From: Clostridia bacterium
Lineage (GTDB): Bacteria > Bacillota > Clostridia > TANB77 > CAG-508
Direction of reading: 5' to 3'
DNA: 64,000 nt
Assembly (NCBI GenBank): GCA_017533795.1
Contig: JAFWIH010000003.1
Coordinates: 1 to 64,000, forward strand
A program made the position numbers and the translations under genes. Numbering within the stretch: position 1 is the stretch's first letter; each line of letters begins with the position of its first letter. Positions 1 to 9,700 of the stretch are shown here, piece by piece. The notes beneath the pieces were generated by a model. It was not told the DNA's origin and searched no databases. It was given only the letters and a program-made list of their open reading frames with translations.

Positions 1-1040
1 CTTACCAGAAAACTTAGAATTTGTTGATGGAGAATTTAATAGACAATATGGATGGACAGCAGAGGGACAAACAGTTAAGACAACTTACTTGTCACATGCA
101 AATGGAACAGATAAAATGTTAAAAGCATTTGATAAAGAAAACGATGATGGAAAAGGTTCTGGATTAGATTATAAAGACTTACCAATTCTATGTAAAGTTA
201 GCAGTACAGCTACATCAGGTAGAGAATTAGTAAATACAGCAGAAATAACAAAATATGAAGACAAAGACGGAAATAACTTACCAAAAGATGTAGACTCAAC
301 ACCTAACAACAAAGAGAATAAAAATGAAAAGACTAGAGAAGAAGACGATGACGACTACGAAGTTATACTTATTAAAAAAGTCGATTTAGCTCTTACAAAA
401 TTCATAACAGCTGTTAGTGATGATGATAAAATAGAAGATGGAGAGTATTTAACACCTGATAAGAAAGAAGGAAGCAAAACAAATCCATATGATAGACAAA
501 CAGCAGTAGATACTAACCCATTAAAACAAGGTGAACATGATGCAGTATATACACAAGTAAAAGACACTTTAAGTGTTAATAGAAATTCATATATACTATA
601 TAATATAAGAGTATATAATGAAGGAGAAGTAGATGTATATGCAGGAGAAGTAACAGACTACTTACCAGAAAATCTTGACTTTGTTGATGGCGAATTCAAT
701 AGAGAATATGGATGGACAGCAGAAGGACAAACAGTAAAAACAACATATTTGTCAAGTGCAAATGGAGAAGACAAAATACTTAAAGCATTTGACAGCACTA
801 CAGATGATGGTGAAGGATCAGGACTAGATTATAAAGACTTACCAATACTTTGCCAAGTTAATAGTAAAACACCTACAGCAAAAGAATTAGTAAATACAGC
901 AGAAATAACAAAATATGAAGACAAAGATGGTAATGAAATAGAAGAAGATATAGATTCAAAATCTAACAACAAAGAGAACAAAAATGAAAAGACTAGAGAA
1001 GAAGATGATGATGACTACGATACAGTAATAGTTGAAGAAT
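1..1040 (+). repeat. 660-bp in-frame tandem repeat inside the surface protein gene
   Basis: Bases from 1 realign with bases from 661 at an exact offset of 660 bp (220 codons). For example CTTACCAGAAAA occurs at 1 and 661, and the stretch ending GACTACGA ends at 360 and at 1020. The upstream copy is cut by the window edge. The two copies differ mostly by silent or conservative changes, so this is an older duplication under selection. Confidence 0.85.
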
Positions 1041-1654
1041 TTGACTTAAGTTTATTAAAATATGTAAGTAAGGTAATAGTAACAGAAGACGGAAAAACAA
1101 AGACAACAGAAACAAAGAATACAGGAAATAATGAAACAGATATAATACCAAAAGTAGAAATTCATAAAAAGAAAATTAACTCTACAACTGTAAAATTTGA
1201 ATATACAATTAAGATTACTAACGAAGGAGACATCGAAGGATATGCAAAAGAAATATCAGATTATGTTCCAGAAGGACTATCATTTAGTACAGAGGACAAT
1301 CCAAATTGGACAGTTAAGAGTGATGGTGTTATAGCAACTAGAGCCCTTGAAAATACTTTATTAAAACCTGGAGAAAGTGCAACTGTTACGGTAACATTCA
1401 GATGGATAAATGGTGCAAATAATCTAAACTTAAAGAGAAATACAGCAGAAATATCTGAAGATTACAATGACAAACATAAACCAGATAAAGACTCAACACC
1501 AAATAATAAAAAAGATGGTGAAGATGATATAGACATTGCAGATGTATTACTATCAATAAAAACAGGTCAAGCACAAACTTACATATTACTTGGAGGAGCT
1601 GTATTATTAGTTCTTGCAGGTGGAATTATACTTATAAAAAAATATGTAATGTAA
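2..1654 (+). CDS. Repeat-built surface protein, C-terminal part (5' end outside window)
   Basis: The reading frame is open at the left window edge, so this is the 3' part of a larger gene. The visible protein (about 550 residues) carries repeated beta-sandwich modules of DUF11/isopeptide-like type. Each has a core such as DYLPENLDFVDGEF, a D-rich stretch (TREEDDDDY) and a VNTAEITKYEDKDGN segment. Two modules are close copies; the last one (DYVPEGLSF to NTAEIS) is diverged. The C-terminus is SIKTGQ, then a hydrophobic segment of about 22 residues, then IKKYVM, which looks like a membrane or wall anchor without classical LPXTG. The role is probably a stalk-like surface protein. The C-terminal layout matches that of the large protein at 28860-34928. 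A terminator follows directly. The function is inferred from architecture only. Confidence 0.85.
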   Translation, partial: LPENLEFVDGEFNRQYGWTAEGQTVKTTYLSHANGTDKMLKAFDKENDDGKGSGLDYKDLPILCKVSSTATSGRELVNTAEITKYEDKDGNNLPKDVDSTPNNKENKNEKTREEDDDDYEVILIKKVDLALTKFITAVSDDDKIEDGEYLTPDKKEGSKTNPYDRQTAVDTNPLKQGEHDAVYTQVKDTLSVNRNSYILYNIRVYNEGEVDVYAGEVTDYLPENLDFVDGEFNREYGWTAEGQTVKTTYLSSANGEDKILKAFDSTTDDGEGSGLDYKDLPILCQVNSKTPTAKELVNTAEITKYEDKDGNEIEEDIDSKSNNKENKNEKTREEDDDDYDTVIVEEFDLSLLKYVSKVIVTEDGKTKTTETKNTGNNETDIIPKVEIHKKKINSTTVKFEYTIKITNEGDIEGYAKEISDYVPEGLSFSTEDNPNWTVKSDGVIATRALENTLLKPGESATVTVTFRWINGANNLNLKRNTAEISEDYNDKHKPDKDSTPNNKKDGEDDIDIADVLLSIKTGQAQTYILLGGAVLLVLAGGIILIKKYVM

Positions 1655-1663
1655 TACATTATT

Positions 1664-1696
1664 AAGAACCAGTTAATGTAACTGGTTCTTTTTTTG
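1664..1696 (+). terminator. Rho-independent terminator of the surface protein gene
   Basis: A perfect 12-bp stem (AAGAACCAGTTA / TAACTGGTTCTT) with a 3-nt loop is followed by a T tract. It lies between two convergent genes. Confidence 0.9.
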
Positions 1697-1716
1697 TCAT
1701 AAATATAAAGTACAAA

Positions 1717-2310
1717 TTAAATAAAAACTAGACCTATAACTCCAAAGAGTAAGAATATAACATTTGATATTGTTTCAATGATTTTATTAGAAAAATATTT
1801 TTCCAAAATTTTACCAAATATAATAGCCATAGAGTTACTAAAAACCATTCCTAGAGCTGCACCAGCGATTAATGATATTTTATAATTGGGGTATTCAACG
1901 CCGAGTCCAACAGAAGCTAAAAATGTTTTATCCCCGATTTCGCCAATTATAATGCATAAAGCAATTATAAAAACATAGTTTAAAGAACTATTACTTATTT
2001 TTTTAAGAAACTTGTTTTCATTATTGTTATGCTTTTTAGGGATAAAGCCTAATATACCTATAATTAAAAAAGTTATATATGTAATATATTTAAGCATATG
2101 TACAAAAGAAGCATTTTTAAGTAAGCCTAATGCGCTTCCAAATGCAATTGCAATTCCGTGACTAAAAAGAGAACCAAGTGCTATACCTACTAGAATGTTG
2201 CGTACTCTACTTTTAGATGCAAAAGAAAGGACTAAAAGCTGTGTTTTATCACCAAGTTCAGCCAAAAATATCATAATAAAAGATATAAAAAAAGGATAAA
2301 GAGCATGCAT
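1717..2310 (-). CDS. UPF0016/GDT1 (TMEM165) family cation exporter
   Basis: A 197-residue polytopic membrane protein with the two family signature motifs E-x-G-D-K-T at residues 18-23 (ELGDKT) and 124-129 (EIGDKT). Each motif lies in one of two homologous three-helix halves. Family members export Mn2+ or exchange Ca2+/H+ across the membrane, and bacterial members (MneA type) give manganese tolerance. The length is typical. The start has an AAAGGGGG ribosome site. I looked upstream for the yybP-ykoY manganese riboswitch often found with this family and did not see its conserved core. The gene is convergent with the preceding surface protein and divergent from the ABC operon. The ion is inferred from the family. 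Confidence 0.85.
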   Translation of the reverse strand: MHALYPFFISFIMIFLAELGDKTQLLVLSFASKSRVRNILVGIALGSLFSHGIAIAFGSALGLLKNASFVHMLKYITYITFLIIGILGFIPKKHNNNENKFLKKISNSSLNYVFIIALCIIIGEIGDKTFLASVGLGVEYPNYKISLIAGAALGMVFSNSMAIIFGKILEKYFSNKIIETISNVIFLLFGVIGLVFI

Positions 2311-2425
2311 GTAAATAGTGCCCCCTTTGGTAAGTCTTATTAATTATATGCAGCTTCTTTTTTTGATATGCAGCTTTCCTCTAAACGTTATTTCCGTAAG
2401 AATTGTGAAAGTTGTGTGAAATTTA

Positions 2426-2454
2426 TTTACAATAAACTTTGATAGTGATATATT
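2426..2454 (+). promoter_or_regulatory. Putative sigma-A promoter of the ABC exporter operon
   Basis: TTTACA and TATATT are separated by 17 bp, about 33 bp before the GTG start of the ATPase gene. Confidence 0.45.
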
Positions 2455-2487
2455 TTTAAAAGTGAAAAAAGATAGGAGGAGACATTT

Positions 2488-3432
2488 GTGATAGAAGTAA
2501 AAAATATTACCAAAAAGTATGGAAACACAATTGCCTTAGATGACGTTAGCTTTAAAATTGAAGAGGGGGAAATAGTAGGCCTTTTAGGACCAAATGGAGC
2601 TGGAAAAAGTACAACTATGAATATTATTACAGGGTATATTGAGCCTACAGAAGGAGAAGTTTTTATAGATGGCATAAATATGTTAAAAAATCCTAAAAAA
2701 GCTAAAAGAAATATAGGTTATATGCCAGAAGGAGTACCTCTATATGGAGATCTTACTGCAAAAGAGTTTGTTACTTATATGGCTGGAATTAAAAAAGTTG
2801 AAAAGAAGTCTTTAAAAGAAAAGGTAAATAACATTATTGAGCAAACAGGACTAAAAGATGTTCAAAACAAATTAATACGAAATCTTTCTAGGGGATATAA
2901 ACAAAGAGTTAGTATGGCAGGAGCTTTAGTTGGAGAACCAAAGGTTTTAATTCTTGATGAACCAACGGTTGGACTTGACCCAAAGCAAATAACAGAAATT
3001 AGAAGTTTAATAAAAAAACTAGGAAAAGACCATACAGTAATACTAAGTTCACACATTTTATCTGAAGTTAGTCAAATTTGTGATAAGGTAATTATTATAA
3101 ATAAGGGAAAACTAATTGCTATAGATACGCCAAGTAATCTAGAAAACAAAACATTAAATAATAATTCAATATATGTGACAGTAGAAGATGCAAATAATAA
3201 GCTAGTAAAAATAGTAGAAGGTATAGAAAATGTTAAAGAAGTTAAGCTAGTTACAGAAAATGAAGATGGCACAAAACAGTACTTAATTTCTGGAAACGAT
3301 GGCAAGGACTTAAGAAAAGTTATATTTGCATCACTTGCAAAAGAAAATATAACAATATTTGAGATGAAAAAATCTGATGCTACTCTTGAAGAAGCGTTTA
3401 TGAAATTAATTGATGAAGGAGGAGAAGAGTAA
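2488..3432 (+). CDS. ABC-2 type exporter, ATP-binding subunit (GldA-like)
   Basis: A 314-residue ABC ATPase that drives the membrane subunit encoded directly downstream. Walker A is GPNGAGKST, the signature is LSRGYKQR, Walker B is VLILDEP, and the H-loop lies in SSHIL. The C-terminal extension of about 90 residues is typical of ABC-2 (NatA/GldA/CcmA-type) exporters. The start is GTG, supported by AGGAGGA seven bases upstream. It overlaps the permease gene by one base (TAATG), indicating translational coupling. The three-gene set with a GldG-like auxiliary protein resembles the gliding-associated GldA-GldF-GldG transporter, but many non-gliding Firmicutes and other bacteria have it. The substrate is unknown. 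Confidence 0.9.
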   Translation: MIEVKNITKKYGNTIALDDVSFKIEEGEIVGLLGPNGAGKSTTMNIITGYIEPTEGEVFIDGINMLKNPKKAKRNIGYMPEGVPLYGDLTAKEFVTYMAGIKKVEKKSLKEKVNNIIEQTGLKDVQNKLIRNLSRGYKQRVSMAGALVGEPKVLILDEPTVGLDPKQITEIRSLIKKLGKDHTVILSSHILSEVSQICDKVIIINKGKLIAIDTPSNLENKTLNNNSIYVTVEDANNKLVKIVEGIENVKEVKLVTENEDGTKQYLISGNDGKDLRKVIFASLAKENITIFEMKKSDATLEEAFMKLIDEGGEE

Positions 3433-4112
3433 TGTGGGCTGTTATAAAAAAAGAGTTTAAAAGCTATTTCTTATCACCAGTAGGCTATGTATTTATAGGA
3501 CTATTTTTATTAATGTTTAGTATATTCTTTTATACAGATGTTGTAGAATATGGTTCAACTAATTTTGAATATATTTTTTATTCTGGAGCAACAGTATTAA
3601 CATTTATAGTTCCAATTTTAACTATGAGACTTTTTGCAGAAGAAAGAAAAACTGGAACAGAGCAATTATTAATGACTTCTCCTCTTAGCATAACAAGTGC
3701 TGTTCTAGCTAAATTTATTGCTGCATTATTTGTTATTATAATTACAGAATTATGCACACTTATGTATTTTGGTATTTTATGCTTTTTTGGAATACCAGAT
3801 ATTGCAACATCACTTATAACGTTATTGGGTTTTTTGTTATTAGCTATGTCATACATATCATTTGGAATGTTAGCATCAAGCTTAACAGAAAATCAAATTA
3901 TAGCAGGAATTATAACAATAGGTTTTTTTGTGCTTAGTTGGTTTTTACCTAATTTTAGTGGAGTATTTACTTCCTTTTCTTTAATAAATTTGTTTTCTAA
4001 ATTTGTTTATGGACAAATTGACATTGCAGATACTGTAACATTTATTAGTTTTACAGTAATGTGTATATTACTAACAATAATGGTACTACAAAGAAGAAAA
4101 AGTGTAAGATAG
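3432..4112 (+). CDS. ABC-2 type exporter, permease subunit (GldF-like)
   Basis: A 226-residue protein with six predicted membrane helices. It begins MWAVIKKEFKSYFLSPVGY, the typical amphipathic lead of GldF/NosY-like permeases. The segment RLFAEERKTGTEQLLMTSP after the second helix is the conserved coupling-helix region of the family, which contacts the ATPase. The ATG overlaps the stop of the ATPase gene, and the next gene starts two bases after its stop, so the three form one transcript. It moves an unknown substrate together with the products of 2488-3432 and 4114-5547. Confidence 0.88.
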   Translation: MWAVIKKEFKSYFLSPVGYVFIGLFLLMFSIFFYTDVVEYGSTNFEYIFYSGATVLTFIVPILTMRLFAEERKTGTEQLLMTSPLSITSAVLAKFIAALFVIIITELCTLMYFGILCFFGIPDIATSLITLLGFLLLAMSYISFGMLASSLTENQIIAGIITIGFFVLSWFLPNFSGVFTSFSLINLFSKFVYGQIDIADTVTFISFTVMCILLTIMVLQRRKSVR

Positions 4113-4113
4113 G

Positions 4114-5547
4114 ATGGTGAAAAGATTGAAAAATATAAAAAAAATGTTACTTGATGGAACAACAACATGTGCACTAGTACTTATTATAGTATCTGTGTTT
4201 ATATTAATTAATTTAGGTATGCAAAAATTAGATTTAACTCCAATAGATTTAACTCCTGGAAAAACATATACTTTAACAAACGAGAGTAAAGATAAGATCA
4301 GCAATATTGAAAAACAGGTTAATATTTATCTTATTGGATATACTGATGATGACACAACAACTGTGCTTGCAAAACAATATAATAAATCAAACAGCAATAT
4401 TAATGTTGAAGCTATTAATATTACACAACGAACAGATTTAGCGCAGAAGTATGGTATTGATAGTAATGAGACAAGTGGTATTATTGTAGAATGTGGCGAG
4501 AAGTACAAGGTTTTGACTGCTAATGACTTAACCAGTTATGACATGACTACTTATGAGTCTACAGATGTAACTGAAGAAAAACTAACTTCATCAATATTAA
4601 CAGTTACAGCAGATAAAATACCAAATGTTTATTTCTTAACTGGATATAGTGATTTTTCTTTAGAAGGCGGAATGAGTTATTTAGCAGCATATTTAGAAAA
4701 TGAAACAATGAAAGTTAATACTTTAGATTTGGTTGCAAAAGGAAATGTCCCTGATGATTGTGATGCTTTAATAATAACTACACCTAATAAGGACTTTGCT
4801 GACGTAGTTTCAAATGCTATTATTAAATACATTAATAAAGGTGGTAACATATTATGGCTAAATTCTTCATATGGGACAGCTGTAAGCTTACCAAATGTTA
4901 ATAAAGTTTTAGCTATATATGGAGTTAATCCTTTTAATACTGGTTATATAATGGAAACAGATGCAAATAAGATGATAACAAATGCACCATATATGGTTTT
5001 ACCAGATGTAGAATATGCAGATGTAACATCTAAGACAAGTTCAATATTATTTTTAGAACCTACAAAATTAAATATACAGGAAGAATCTAAACTTACAGAA
5101 TTAAAAGTAGAAAAAACTGACTTATTAAAAACAAGTGAAAAATCTTTTTTTAGAACAGATATAAAACAAAATTCTTTAGCTAAAACAGATTCAGATACTG
5201 CAGGCAACTTTTTAGTAGGTGCTAAACTTACAAAAACAATTAAGGATGATACAAAGTCGATATTAATAATATATGGAGATAATTATTTTGTATCTAATAC
5301 AACAGTTATGGAAAACAGTACAACTCCTATTTTATTAGTATATGATAATAAAGATTTAGTTTTAAACTCAATGGCTGTTCTTACAGATAGAGATGAAGAC
5401 ATTACTATAAGGAAATCAACAGATATAGTTCAATATACAGCAACACAAACACAAGATGTAATAATTAGAATTATAATCTTTGTTATTCCATGTTTAATAA
5501 TAATTGCAGGAATAGTTGTATGGCAATTGAGAAGAAGAAAGAAATAG
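4114..5547 (+). CDS. GldG-family ABC transporter auxiliary protein
   Basis: A 477-residue protein with one N-terminal helix (about 17-36), a large extracytoplasmic region, and a C-terminal helix ending WQLRRRKK. This is the layout of the ABC-transporter auxiliary (GldG/PF09822-like) family. The N-terminal part after the helix (DLTPGKTYTLTNESKD, then strands typical of a thioredoxin-like or GATase-like fold) matches the family. It probably forms the extracellular substrate-handling arm of the exporter. It is the last gene of the operon; a perfect 30-bp palindrome starts two bases after its stop. No catalytic motif is recognisable. Confidence 0.82.
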   Translation: MVKRLKNIKKMLLDGTTTCALVLIIVSVFILINLGMQKLDLTPIDLTPGKTYTLTNESKDKISNIEKQVNIYLIGYTDDDTTTVLAKQYNKSNSNINVEAINITQRTDLAQKYGIDSNETSGIIVECGEKYKVLTANDLTSYDMTTYESTDVTEEKLTSSILTVTADKIPNVYFLTGYSDFSLEGGMSYLAAYLENETMKVNTLDLVAKGNVPDDCDALIITTPNKDFADVVSNAIIKYINKGGNILWLNSSYGTAVSLPNVNKVLAIYGVNPFNTGYIMETDANKMITNAPYMVLPDVEYADVTSKTSSILFLEPTKLNIQEESKLTELKVEKTDLLKTSEKSFFRTDIKQNSLAKTDSDTAGNFLVGAKLTKTIKDDTKSILIIYGDNYFVSNTTVMENSTTPILLVYDNKDLVLNSMAVLTDRDEDITIRKSTDIVQYTATQTQDVIIRIIIFVIPCLIIIAGIVVWQLRRRKK

Positions 5548-5548
5548 T

Positions 5549-5612
5549 GAATCTTTTAGGGACGTGTTAAAATGACATGAAAATGTCATTTTAACACGTC
5601 CCTAAAAGATTC
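5549..5612. repeat. GGGACG palindrome (REP-like), copy A
   Basis: A perfect 30-bp inverted repeat closed by a GAAA tetraloop. It contains GGGACG and TGACAT, as do the other copies at 39228, 49282 and 51247. It sits between two convergent genes. The right arm overlaps the last codons (G-I-F-stop) of the minus-strand membrane protein gene. There is no T tract on either side, so it is not a textbook intrinsic terminator. Confidence 0.85.
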
Positions 5613-6609
5613 CTAAAAGGGTTAATTGAATTAAACCTAGAAAACCAAATAGAGGGTAAAGATTTGTTACTAAATTTGAAAATCCAATTTTTGAAACTAT
5701 GAAGGCAGTTATACACATTATTAGTACAACTAGTGGATATTTATTTTTGTGTAGAGATAAATTGTTTAAAAAGCTTATACCTATAGAAATTGCAGTTGTG
5801 TAAATAGATGCCAGTATAATAAATGAATATATTTGTATAAATGATTTATAGTAGTGGCTAATTACGTATATTACAGGCATTTCTAATTTTATAATGTCAA
5901 TATCAACTTTAGTAAGTATGAAAAAAATTGACATTGATAATAATAGTAATATGATACTACTAATAATTGCAACAATTAGTGCCCCATGTTTTGTGTAAAG
6001 ATACTTTTTAAAATTAACAAGTCCGGGAATTAGAAGTATGCTATTATAACTTGTATATATTAAAGGACTTAAAAGCCATACACAATTACTCTTAATTGGT
6101 TTCATGTTTAAGACTGAATTTAAATCTATAAAAGTAAAATTTTTATATCCAATTAATAGAATAAAAAAAATTAGTATAGGAACTAAAAAACTACTTATTT
6201 TTATAATGCCATCAGCTCTTGTCATAAAGGTTACAAAGCATAAAAGACTTAAAATTCCACTACCTATATATGTACTTATTCCTATTTCTTGTGAAAAATA
6301 TGAACCAAAGCCTGCAATCATAATAAAGAATGTTACAAGTAAAAACAAATTGACAATAGTATTAATTGCTTTGCTTCCTTTGTTGTGTGTTAACAATGTT
6401 ATAAAACTTTTGTAGTTTTCTAAATTATGTGTTATTGAAATAACAAGGACTTTATAAATAACGAATGCAAAAAAGAAGCAGCATATTACAATACCAACTA
6501 ATCCATTAGTACCATATATATAAAAAAATGTACATATTTCTTGACCAGAAGCAAATCCTGCTCCTATTAATGTAGCTATTATTGTAAAAATTATTTTTAA
6601 TAGTTTCAT
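5602..6609 (-). CDS. YkvI-like membrane protein (COG3949)
   Basis: A 335-residue integral membrane protein with about ten helices. The N-terminal motif IGAGFASGQE is characteristic of the YkvI family, which is distantly related to amino-acid/cation symporters of the APC fold. The substrate is not established. The protein ends L-G-I-F with its stop codon inside palindrome copy A, so the last three residues are element-derived and the original C-terminus was probably a little longer. The ribosome site AGGGGG lies just before the ATG. The gene is divergent from the glucan synthase gene. Confidence 0.8.
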   Translation of the reverse strand: MKLLKIIFTIIATLIGAGFASGQEICTFFYIYGTNGLVGIVICCFFFAFVIYKVLVISITHNLENYKSFITLLTHNKGSKAINTIVNLFLLVTFFIMIAGFGSYFSQEIGISTYIGSGILSLLCFVTFMTRADGIIKISSFLVPILIFFILLIGYKNFTFIDLNSVLNMKPIKSNCVWLLSPLIYTSYNSILLIPGLVNFKKYLYTKHGALIVAIISSIILLLLSMSIFFILTKVDIDIIKLEMPVIYVISHYYKSFIQIYSFIILASIYTTAISIGISFLNNLSLHKNKYPLVVLIMCITAFIVSKIGFSNLVTNLYPLFGFLGLIQLTLLGIF

Positions 6610-6717
6610 AAAACCCCCTATACTAGTTTATGAGGGTTTGTTTTTTTTATTCTATGCATAAAAATCCCAGTAATTGCTAACAATAAATGAAAATAAATAA
6701 TGCAAGGAGTGGGATAC

Positions 6718-9700
6718 TTGGGAACATATAGATATATAAATATAAATGGCGTAGCAGTAGAAAGAGAAGCGCTAGAAAAACATTTAGAAAAAATTGCTTC
6801 AAATCATATTATAAATAATAAGTCAAATAAACACACATATCCTGTACCTAGAATGCTTGAAAATTATGAGGCAATTAAGGAAGTATATGAATTATTAAAT
6901 TATCATTTAAAATTAGGAATAGCAATTCATCCTGCAGGGGAATGGTTGCTTGATAATTTTTACGTGATAGAAGAAATTGTAAAAAACATTCAAAAAGAAT
7001 TAACACAAAAAAAGTATATAAATTTTCCGTGTATTCAAAATGATGAATATAACGGATTTGCTAGGATATATATAATAGCTGCAGAGATTATAGCACATAC
7101 AGATAGTAAAATAGATATAAATAGTTTAGAAAGATATTTGCATGCATATCAAATTAATAAACTATTAAGTATGGATGAAATATGGAATATAGGAATCTTT
7201 CTACAAATAGTTATAATTGAAAAAATAAGACATATTTGTGAAGTAATATATATATCGCAAATGCAAAAATATAAAGTAGAAAGCATAGTAGAAAGATTAA
7301 TAGAAAAAAAGAAAAATAATGAACAAAAATTTAGAAAAAATTTTAGATTTAAACATAAAGAAAATCTTACTAAATATCCATTTATTGAATATATGTCATA
7401 TAAATTAAAAAAATATGGAAAGCAATCCTCGACATATTTAAATATATTAGAGGAAATAACAGAAAAAACTGGCACCAATGTTTCTGACATAATAAAGAAA
7501 GAACATTATAATATAGCTCTTCAAAAAGTATCTATGGGAAACTGTATTACGAGTATAAAAGAAATTCAAAGAATTAATTTTCTAGAAATCTTTGAACATG
7601 TAAATGGCGTAGAAGAAATCTTAAAAAATGATCCAGCAGAAGTTTATACAAGAATGGATCATAAAACTAAGGAATTTTATAGAAATCAAATAAAATGGAT
7701 ATCTAGAAAAACTAAAATATCAGAGATGTTTATAGCAAAAAAAACATTAGAACTAGCAAAAAAACAAGAGAAAGGAACAAAAGTATCACATGTAGGCTAT
7801 TATTTAATTGATGATGGAATTAATGATTTATATAAAGAATTGCAATATAATTCGTTAAATCTAAGTAAAAAAACAAAATCTATACTATATATTAGTACTG
7901 TATTAATATTAACACTTGTACTTGCAACAGTTCAGGCTATGTGGATAGACACTTATATAAATAATAAAATCCTTTTATTATTTGAGATATTATTACTAAT
8001 TATTCCTACATCGGAATTTGTAACACAACTCTTAAATTATATTTTAGGGAAAATTGTTAAACCAAGATTGATACCAAAGCTAGATTTATATAATGGAATA
8101 GATGAAGAAAACACTTGTATGGTTGTAATACCAACGATAGTAAAGTCTAGAGAAAAAGTGCAGGAACTTGTAAAAAAGTTAGAAGTGTTTTATTTGGCAA
8201 ACAAAAGCAATAATATTTATTTTACATTGTTAGGAGACTGTTCTGAAAGTAAAAAAAGAAATGAACCTTTTGACCAAGATATTGTTGAAGAGGGAAGAAA
8301 AGAAGTAGAATTACTAAATGAAAAATATTTAAATGAGAACTTTCCTATTTTTCATTTTTTATATAGAAATAGAAGCTGGAATGAGAAAGAAAGCTGCTAT
8401 ATTGGATGGGAACGAAAAAGAGGACTATTAACTCAGCTTAATGAATATTTATTGGGACATGAGAGTAATAAGTTTAAAGAAAATACAATAGAAAAATATA
8501 AAGAAAAGCTATCAAAGAAGATTCCAAATATAAAATATATAATTACTCTAGATAGTGATACAGACCTTACTTTAAATTCAGCATTTGAACTTGTTGGTGC
8601 TATGGCACATATATTAAATAAGCCAGTTTTAAATTATGAAAAAAATAAAGTAGTAGAAGGACATGCATTAATTCAACCAAGAGTTGGAGTTGATTTAGAA
8701 ATAAGCTACAAAAATCCATTTACTCAAATTTTTGCAGGAAGCGGAGGAATTGACTGTTATACAAATGCTATTTCTGACATATATCAAGATAATTTTGATG
8801 AAGGTATATATACTGGTAAAGGTATATACAATTTAGAAGTCTTTTCGAAAGTATTAAAAGACGAAATACCTGAAAATACAGTTCTAAGTCATGATTTATT
8901 AGAAGGTAGTTATTTAAGATGTGGACTTGCAACAGATATCTTACTAATTGATGGATATCCAACTAAATATATAAGTTTTATGAATAGATTATCAAGGTGG
9001 ACAAGAGGAGACTGGCAGATAATTAAATGGATTTATAAAGGGCCATTAAATTTAATTTCAAAGTATAAAATATTTGACAATCTTAGAAGAAGTATATTTG
9101 AATCTACTAGTTTGATTGCTATTTTTTACTTTATAATATTGCAGTTAGCATACAATGTTAAAACAAAAATAAACATTGCTATTATTCTTTTTAACTGTGT
9201 TTTACCTTTTTTTCTAGAGATTTTAGACAGGGTTATACTTAGAAAAGAAGGAGAAAAAAAGCAAAAAACATTTACAACTAAAATTGACGGTATGATTGCC
9301 TCTATAGATAGAACTATTATTACAATAGGGTGTCTACCATATAAAGCTTTTGTGTGCGAAGTTGCTAAATGGAAAACACTATTTAGAATGTTTATTTCTC
9401 ATAGAAACTTACTAGAATGGACAACATCTGAAGAGGCGGAGAACAGCTCTAAAGGAGATATTATATCTTATTATAGAATAATGATTATAAATGTTATATT
9501 AGGTGTAATGCTATTATTTTTAGGAATAAAATATATTAGTATTTTTTATTATTTTATAGGAATATTATGGATTTGCATTCCAGGTGTAATGTGTTATTTA
9601 AGCAAAGAAAAGCATAAAAAAAATGCACTTCAATATTTAAACAATTCTGAAAAGGAATATCTGCAGGAAATTGCAAATAGAACATGGCTATATTTTAAAG

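Noticed and set aside
2311..2487. Possible yybP-ykoY manganese riboswitch before the UPF0016 gene
   Set aside because: The genomic association is common, but the conserved core of that riboswitch was not found on the minus strand; only a purine-rich ribosome site and a repeated GCTGCATAT are present.
6104..6415. Plus-strand open frame of 103 codons inside the YkvI-like gene
   Set aside because: It is antisense to a well-supported membrane protein gene, has no ribosome site and shows no domain.
6615..6650. Terminator-like stem AAACCC/GGGTTT plus T run on the plus strand
   Set aside because: It lies in the divergent region where no plus-strand gene ends, the stem has mismatches, and its 5' part is the ribosome site of the minus-strand gene.
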